Positions 51,334 to 64,000 of a stretch of DNA of 64,000 nt are shown in pieces. The stretch is from Saccharum officinarum (taxonomy: Eukaryota; Streptophyta; Magnoliopsida; Poales; Poaceae). The stretch covers positions 66,417,737 through 66,481,736 of the forward strand of contig CM036170.1 in NCBI GenBank assembly GCA_020631735.1, read 5' to 3'. How positions within the stretch are numbered: position 1 is the first letter of the stretch; each line of letters starts with the position of its first letter. Position numbers and translations under genes: made by a program. The notes below the pieces were generated by a model. That model was not told the origin of the DNA, searched no databases, and saw nothing but the letters and a program-made list of their open reading frames with translations.

Positions 51334-52719
51334 TGTTGGCGGTCCTTAACTCCTATTTTTATCCACCAACTTTCTAATAAAACAAACACCAAACTTAGAC
51401 ATAGGGTTTATAACTAATCAATTCCACGAGTTTTGGTGTTTCACTTGTTTTGCAGAGCTTATATGCAAATACACCTAAAGTGGGCCAAAAGTGGAGAAAA
51501 TAATTAAAGAAAAGGCAAACACTCTTTTGGCCCATGGCAAAACAAGGGAAAGATAGAAAGAAGCCCAAACAAACCAATCTCAACTAGGCTGATCCACACC
51601 GTAGCAGAGTCACAAGCCTAGCCAAAAGCACAATGGCCAAAGGAGGGCAGGAGAGGCAGCACCCTAGGCGCGGGCATGCCCAGGGCGTGGTCACGCCCCT
51701 GGTGGCCCTCCTCTGGCCTAGCTTGGTCGAGGTGCTCTGTGCCGACATGCCTTGGTCGGTTGTAGTGTGGGTCGCCCGGTTCAGTGCACGTAGATAGTGT
51801 ATCAAGGTTGGCTTATGGCATTCAAGGGGGGAATAAACCATGGAATATTCCTCCAACACCACCTATAAAGGGAGCCCCCTCTCCCCTTCATCCACACAAT
51901 GCTTGATACACAACACAAGAGAGAAGAGAGGGAGAGCTTTAGTCGTATCCTAGCTCTAGCTACGTAGTAGGGAGTGAGTGAGGGAAAGAAGGAGATGGAG
52001 AAGTACGAAGGTTGTCGGCTACCTCCAATAGTGTACCCGTGGCCATGAGTACGCTTAACGAAGGAGTGCCAGGAATGTCGGCTCCCTCTCGCCTGTACCT
52101 CGATGGATCTAGTACTACTTGGAGTATAAAGGTTCGTGTTATTCTATGGTGGTGAGCTCTTACTTTAAGTTAGTTTTATTACTATTTACTTACGGGTTCG
52201 TCGTCCGTCCTCGTGGCGGATGCTCTAGTAGAAGGCCCTCGCTTGACGGGTAACCCTTGAATTCACGCTAGAGTAGTAGTCGACAGCTTAGACGTGTTGT
52301 CTAGGCTAGAGGCTACCTTCGTTTGCCTCATACATGTACGGTTGAGGTGGTAGGCGGCACGTGGTGACAGCCCTGTCCATTCCTTGTAATCCCCCACGTC
52401 TGTGTATGGCGTAGAGCCGTAAGTTGAAGGTACCTGGCAGACTAGGTATAAGCCGGTGCCCGTAGTAAGTTGATTGTGGCGAAGCTACCTTAGTGGAGGG
52501 TCTCTATCCTTAGAAAACCTTGCTACCCGGGTTATCTCTCTTGTTATCTTAGGAGAACTAGCTCAGAGACCTTTACACATCCGTTCCTCGTGGAAATACG
52601 ATACCCAGAATACTTCCGGGTGAAATGCTACAATGGTATTTTCGTGCGCTTGAGAACTTGTTCTGTAAACGTTGCAGAATACCAACCGGCGTCTCTGGAT
52701 GGCGTTGCTAGGATACACC
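51334..52719 (+). repeat. 3' LTR of the Tat-like element
   Basis: Matches 41431-42806 plus GATACACC, with scattered substitutions. The TATA-like CTATAAAGG is at about 51863-51871. After GATACACC (52719) it diverges from the 5' LTR and lacks the expected CCAACA end. Unlike the 5' LTR, this copy was not hit by the solo LTR and shows the empty site GCTAGGATACACC. Confidence 0.85.
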
Positions 52720-52783
52720 TTGTTGGTATTTATTAACGTGAACAGAAAAGATCCGCAAGCGCACGAATACCGTTTTAGCTTTT
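52627..52783. repeat. Imperfect inverted repeat across the 3' LTR end
   Basis: About 60 bases at 52627-52688 (tgctac...gtgcgcttg...aataccaac) pair with the reverse complement of about 52721-52783 (gttggtatt...caagcgcacg...gttttagc), leaving a loop of roughly 33 bases. The right half may be the start of a second, oppositely oriented LTR of a related family. Confidence 0.65.
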
Positions 52784-52956
52784 ACTTGGAGGGTTTTAAA
52801 TATTGTATCTTGGAGAAGTTCAGAGAGGTATGAAGATATGTTTATGCACCCTTCTACTAATCATTCTACCGTAAAATCTATATATCTCTCCATTTCTCCT
52901 TCTCTCACTAATTTAGTTTGCAATTTGCCTAGTTTGATTGATGCTTGGAAATAGCC

Positions 52957-53730
52957 ATGTTTGGGAAAACAAGCTTCTGGAGGAACTGCATGCTTGTTGA
53001 TTTGCTGATTCTATCTGTATTAGCAACAAGATGTTTGTCAGCTCCCACGGCAAGAACAGACATCATCTTTCAGAACCAGTCGATTTCGGATGGGCAGACC
53101 CTAGTGTCCATGAGAAAAGAATTTTTGCTCGGCTTCTTCAGCCCTGGATATATGGCACAACAATGTTTCAGAAAGAAGAGCTGTCTGGGTTGCTAATAGG
53201 AATAATCCATTCTGCCTTGTTTAGATTCTAAATTTGGGATCCAAATTTTATATAGTAAATGTCCCGTCATACTGTAGCAATTTTATTTTTATTTGGTAAT
53301 AATTGTCTAAATATTGATTAATTAGGCTTAAAATATTCGTCTCGCAAAGTACAACAAAACTATGCAATTAGTTTTTGATTTCATCTACATTTATTACTCC
53401 ATATATATGCCGACATTTTGATGTGATGGAGAATCTTCTTTTTGCATAGTGAAATTTAGAGGTGAATTTGGGTATCTAAACCAGGCCACTTCTGGCATAC
53501 TTAAGTTTGATAACAGTAGTAATCTGATTGTTTTAGATGGGAGGGGCAACTCATTCACAGTGGCTTATGGGAGAGGAGTGCAAGATGTGGATGCTGCAAT
53601 ACTGGATAACGGCAACTTTGTTCTAAGGAGCATCACGAACCAAGATAAGATAATATGGCATAGCTTTGACATTCCTACAGATACATGGCTCCCTGAAATG
53701 AACATTACACTTGTAAACTGATCTTATGGA
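52957..53730 (+). pseudogene. Truncated S-domain receptor kinase pseudogene
   Basis: Colinear with exon 1 of the gene at 54845. The start at 52957 (MFGKTSFW) is followed by a signal peptide (LLILSVLATRCLSA), FQNQSISDGQTLVSM and LLGFFSPG. A deletion of about 23 bases after FFSPG shifts the frame, and a MITE occupies about 53213-53449. The lectin part resumes with LKFDNSSNLIVLDGRGNS and ends at MNITL near 53720, after which homology stops. S-locus, EGF-like, PAN, membrane and kinase parts are all missing. It is a tandem duplicate in decay. Confidence 0.9.
53213..53449. mobile_element. MITE-like insertion in the pseudogene
   Basis: It begins gccttgtttagattctaaa and contains aggcttaaaatattcgtctcgc and gatgtgatggagaatctt, the signature of a very abundant grass MITE as I recall it. 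The opposite terminus is missing or degenerate. It is absent from the paralogue at 54845, which confirms insertion. Confidence 0.7.
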
Positions 53731-54032
53731 AAAGAATTATTAAATTTTTATCATTATGACGATTGGCACATCCTCGTATAACACTCTAACGGTTGCCACT
53801 ACATTTTCGTGGGAAAAAAACGGATAAAAAATATTATTTTTGCTTGAGTGGCAGTGGCACCCAGTGAGGGCATGTGAAATGTCCCTCCTGCCCTGCTCTC
53901 TTGGCTCTTGCTACTCGCCATGTCCTTCGTCCCTGCTGACTTTGGCCGAATTCGTTTTCGCTGCAAAAGCAAAAGGATTTACTAGGCCTTTCTAGATTTT
54001 CTGAGTTGAGCGCTCGACGACGAGGCAGAGGC
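53731..54032. other. Intergenic, no gene seen
   Basis: A non-coding stretch between the pseudogene and the DUF668-type fragment. The last part (from about 53840) may be the promoter and 5' UTR belonging to that fragment. Confidence 0.5.
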
Positions 54033-54192
54033 ATGGTGGCGGAGCCGCTGGTGCACAAGGTGCTCTCAATGGCGACGTCGTCCTCCTCCAAGAAGGTGCG
54101 GCCGGCGGCGAGCGCCAAGGGCGGCGCCGAGGCGGCGGCCGCTGGCGACGGCAGGGTGGGCATCCTGTCCTTCGAGGTAGTTGATAGTACGT
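54033..54192 (+). pseudogene. 5' fragment of a PSI/DUF3475-DUF668-type gene
   Basis: An ATG at 54033 opens MVAEPLVHKVLSMATSSSSKK and leads to GRVGILSFEV before stopping. The MVAEP start and the phrase GILSFEV are characteristic of plant PSK SIMULATOR / DUF3475-DUF668 proteins as I recall them. The remaining several hundred residues are absent. GC content and codon use differ from the AT-rich surroundings. It is probably a captured or duplicated gene fragment. Family assignment rests on two short motifs. Confidence 0.5.
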
Positions 54193-54844
54193 AGCAGGAG
54201 CAGCAGGTAGTTGATTAGACTTTACTAATTGCTATCAGATGCATCATTTCACATAGCAGGAATTAATAAAAAATAATTTTGTTCTTGTAATATCTATGTA
54301 ACATACTCAATTTGTTTGCCTGGAAGCTGGACTTGCACTGTGTCCCTTTGATGTTTGCTCTCCTCTACACTTTTTTTCTTGAGTCGTTTATAGGGTTGAT
54401 TATTATTAGGTCAAAGTCAACAGATGGAAAGTGTGGAGCATGACTGCAAGAGTTGAAAGATAGTCAATTCCCTGTCAAAATATCCTTCTCAAGTGGAAGA
54501 CCTGGTTGCCAATCAGTGCATAGAGCTTAGTACGCCAATGTTGACTGACGACTAGAAAATTGGCTTTATAGTTCTATCATGGAACTTTCAAAACTGGTTA
54601 CTCTGAATGTTCATGATGTTGGAGATATCTGCACGAACAATTTTCCCCCATGGCACTCCCCACCACACAATCCCTTCCACACCCCCAACACAGTGATTGC
54701 AGGAAACATTTCACTTATTTGGGAGAATTCAGCGAGGTATGGAGAAATGCTTATGCCCTTTCCTCACGATTATGTCAGTATATCTCTCTCTTACTACTTT
54801 GTTTTGATTGGCCTAGTTTGATCATCGGAGTTAAGCAGATAGCC
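54193..54844. promoter_or_regulatory. Upstream region of the intact receptor kinase gene
   Basis: Part of this region (from about 54490) is colinear with the upstream part of the fragments in the inverted arms, for example the gttcatg(a/g)tg(t/c)t block followed by gagatatctgc. This suggests shared promoter and 5' UTR sequence. No TATA box could be chosen with confidence. Confidence 0.5.
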
Positions 54845-59769
<4,925 letters not shown>

Positions 59770-60457
59770 TACTAATTCAAATCGCTGCTGTTCTACTGCG
59801 GGAACCTGAAATTTAGCAGGTCTTACAAAGTTTTAACCTGTTCATCACATATTCTTATCCAGGCTAATGAGATATAAGGATCGTTACAGTCCTTAGAGGA
59901 ACATATGCTCGCTTTTAGTCCTGTTCGGCCAAAATTCAACACAAGAGGATTTGAGAGACAAATGAATTGGCATAATATTTCATCGGTGGGTATTGCTTTC
60001 TCTCTCTCTAGATGATGGGGACAATGTCAGTCGCGGCAAGCGGCATGATCATATGCATGGCTCATCCATTTTGACTTTTGATTGGTTTGGCGAGCCGCGA
60101 GGTAAGGCCTAAGGGTGTTTGATTTGTGGCAGACAGTTGTAAAAAAATAAGCGTTCTAATGTGTGCAAGTTGCCCAAACAATCTTTGTCCGTTGCATGAC
60201 AACGATGGTGATTGGTGAGATTTGATTAGTTCCTGTTTGACTCTGACTTATGGTGCATATTTCAATTTGCAACATGACGGTGGTATAGATAAGACCGTGC
60301 ATTTAGCTATTCAGAGTAACAGGGCTGTTGGGCAAGTTAACAGCTTGCATCCAGCTACGAACCGAGGTAACTTGCATCCAGCTACGAACCGAGGGAGATC
60401 CAAACACCCAAACGTCCATTTTTCTTCAGGTTTGCCGTGTCGTATACTCGTAGTATA

Positions 60458-60595
60458 TATTAGCTTGTTTGTTTCGCTGAAAAGCTATGGCTGAAAGTAC
60501 TGTTCGTTGATTTGCTGTGAGAGGAAAACACTGTTCTGGTCAAAAAAAATAAGCTGAAAAATATGGATTATAAGACAAGCGAACGGGGCAATATG
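60458..60595. mobile_element. MITE-like segment
   Basis: The motifs gctgaaaagctatggctgaaagtactgtt and cttataatccatatttttcagc (reverse strand) match a high-copy grass MITE as I recall it. Ends near ttgtttgtttcgctga and gacaagcgaacggg are roughly complementary. No flanking duplication was resolved. Confidence 0.55.
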
Positions 60596-60651
60596 CCTTA
60601 GTTGCACTTGCATCCAGTTGGGAAGTTGGGAACCGAGAGCATCTGAGCATG

Positions 60652-60739
60652 GTTCCCAACCGCAAACAAGAGCCGCATTAGCTATTGATTGCAACTGCTC
60701 TTGTTTTGATTGCAACCGCTCTTGTTTGCGGTTGGGAAC
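60652..60739. repeat. Perfect 21 bp inverted repeat with 46 bp loop
   Basis: Positions 60652-60672 (gttcccaaccgcaaacaaga+g) are exactly complementary to 60719-60739. The loop contains a near-duplicate ttgcaac(t/c)gctcttgttt. It lies about 420-510 bp upstream of the second kinase gene. Confidence 0.9.
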
Positions 60740-61159
60740 AGGATTAGCCGCAAGAGCTGAGCTTCCACCGAGTTTTGTTCCTGCAACGGTGCAAGCCAGA
60801 CCGCGCACGCCCGGATCGCTGGCGGCATGCATCGAGCTCAGCGTCTGATCGGCAGCCGGCAGGCAACAGCTCTCCCGGAGCGCGAACGTCGAGTCGTTGA
60901 CTAAGCTTTATTTGCGGCCACTGCTCCATATGCAGCCGGCGACGACGTGGCCCTGTGGGCGTAACAAATGCGCGAACAGCCTCGCACTCTCACACCGCCG
61001 CGGGCGGGCATTTCCTGCTGCTGATTGTTGTTGGCACGAGTGACAGCCACCACCACCCGACCGCCCAATCGTGCAGGCATAAGGCCATGGCCATGTCGTG
61101 AGAGAAAAGGTCAACGTTTGGTTTTCGGCGCGCGCCCAGTTCGGCCGAGGGGAAGGACC

Positions 61160-64000
<2,841 letters not shown>

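Larger units (their letters stand above)
59770..61159. promoter_or_regulatory. Intergenic region between the two kinase genes
   Basis: It contains the 3' flank of the first gene, a 24 bp direct duplication (60344-60367 and 60371-60394, cttgcatccagctacgaacc...), a MITE-like segment (60458-60595) and a perfect 21 bp hairpin (60652-60739). GC content rises steeply toward the second gene. No gene is supported. The small frames on both strands overlap these repeats. Confidence 0.6.

Noticed and set aside
54650..54844. Upstream in-frame ATG extending the kinase gene by 65 codons
   Set aside because: The extension does not look like protein, precedes a clear signal peptide, and the paralogues conserve only the later start.

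Overview
This window is nuclear DNA from a grass, most likely a panicoid (sorghum, sugarcane or Miscanthus type). The evidence is the nested LTR retrotransposons, high-copy grass MITEs, spliced plant receptor-kinase genes and a GC-rich first exon typical of grasses. I cannot name the species. There are no bacterial-type operons, and I saw no tRNA or rRNA genes.

Layout. Positions 1-12962 and 30506-43467 form a near-identical inverted repeat: position p on the left pairs with about 43467 minus p on the right. Each arm carries, in mirror image, the start of a Tekay-like solo LTR, part of a Tat/Athila-like LTR, degenerate LTR-like sequence, a Helitron replicase relic, a promoter-plus-5'-end fragment of an S-domain receptor kinase gene, and a decayed Ty1/copia element with a Stowaway-like MITE inside its gag. 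A 100-N gap (30406-30505) sits at the inner end of the right arm. The left arm runs off the window edge, so its true length is unknown. The gap and the errors clustered beside it suggest an assembly or haplotype-placement artefact, although a real inverted duplication is not excluded.

Between the arms, 12967-15842 holds unassigned and LTR-like sequence. A young 14.6 kb Ty3/gypsy chromovirus (Tekay/Del type) follows at 15843-30405 on the minus strand. Both of its LTRs of about 3.9 kb, its PBS, PPT, gag, protease, RT, RNase H, integrase and chromo-like domain can be read, but stops and a frameshift disable it. It also has an extra 351-codon frame before gag. The N-terminus of that frame copies the histone H3 tail (RTK, then TARKSTG) and is interrupted by a stop exactly at the H3 Gln5 position. 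This is the most striking observation in the window.

Right of the inverted repeat, a non-autonomous Tat/Athila-like LTR element (41431 to about 52719, plus strand) has been split in its 5' LTR by a 4.95 kb solo LTR flanked by GCTAG duplications. Its 3.5 kb interior has PBS and PPT signals but no recognisable protein.

From about 52.8 kb to the end lies a small cluster of G-type-lectin S-domain receptor-like kinase genes, all on the plus strand: a truncated pseudogene (52957-53730), an apparently intact seven-exon gene of 818 aa (54845-59769), and a GC-rich paralogue starting at 61160 and cut by the window edge. The fragments in the inverted arms come from the same family. These kinases would be plasma-membrane receptors with an extracellular mannose-lectin/S-locus/PAN module and a cytoplasmic Ser/Thr kinase. 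Their ligands cannot be inferred from the sequence.
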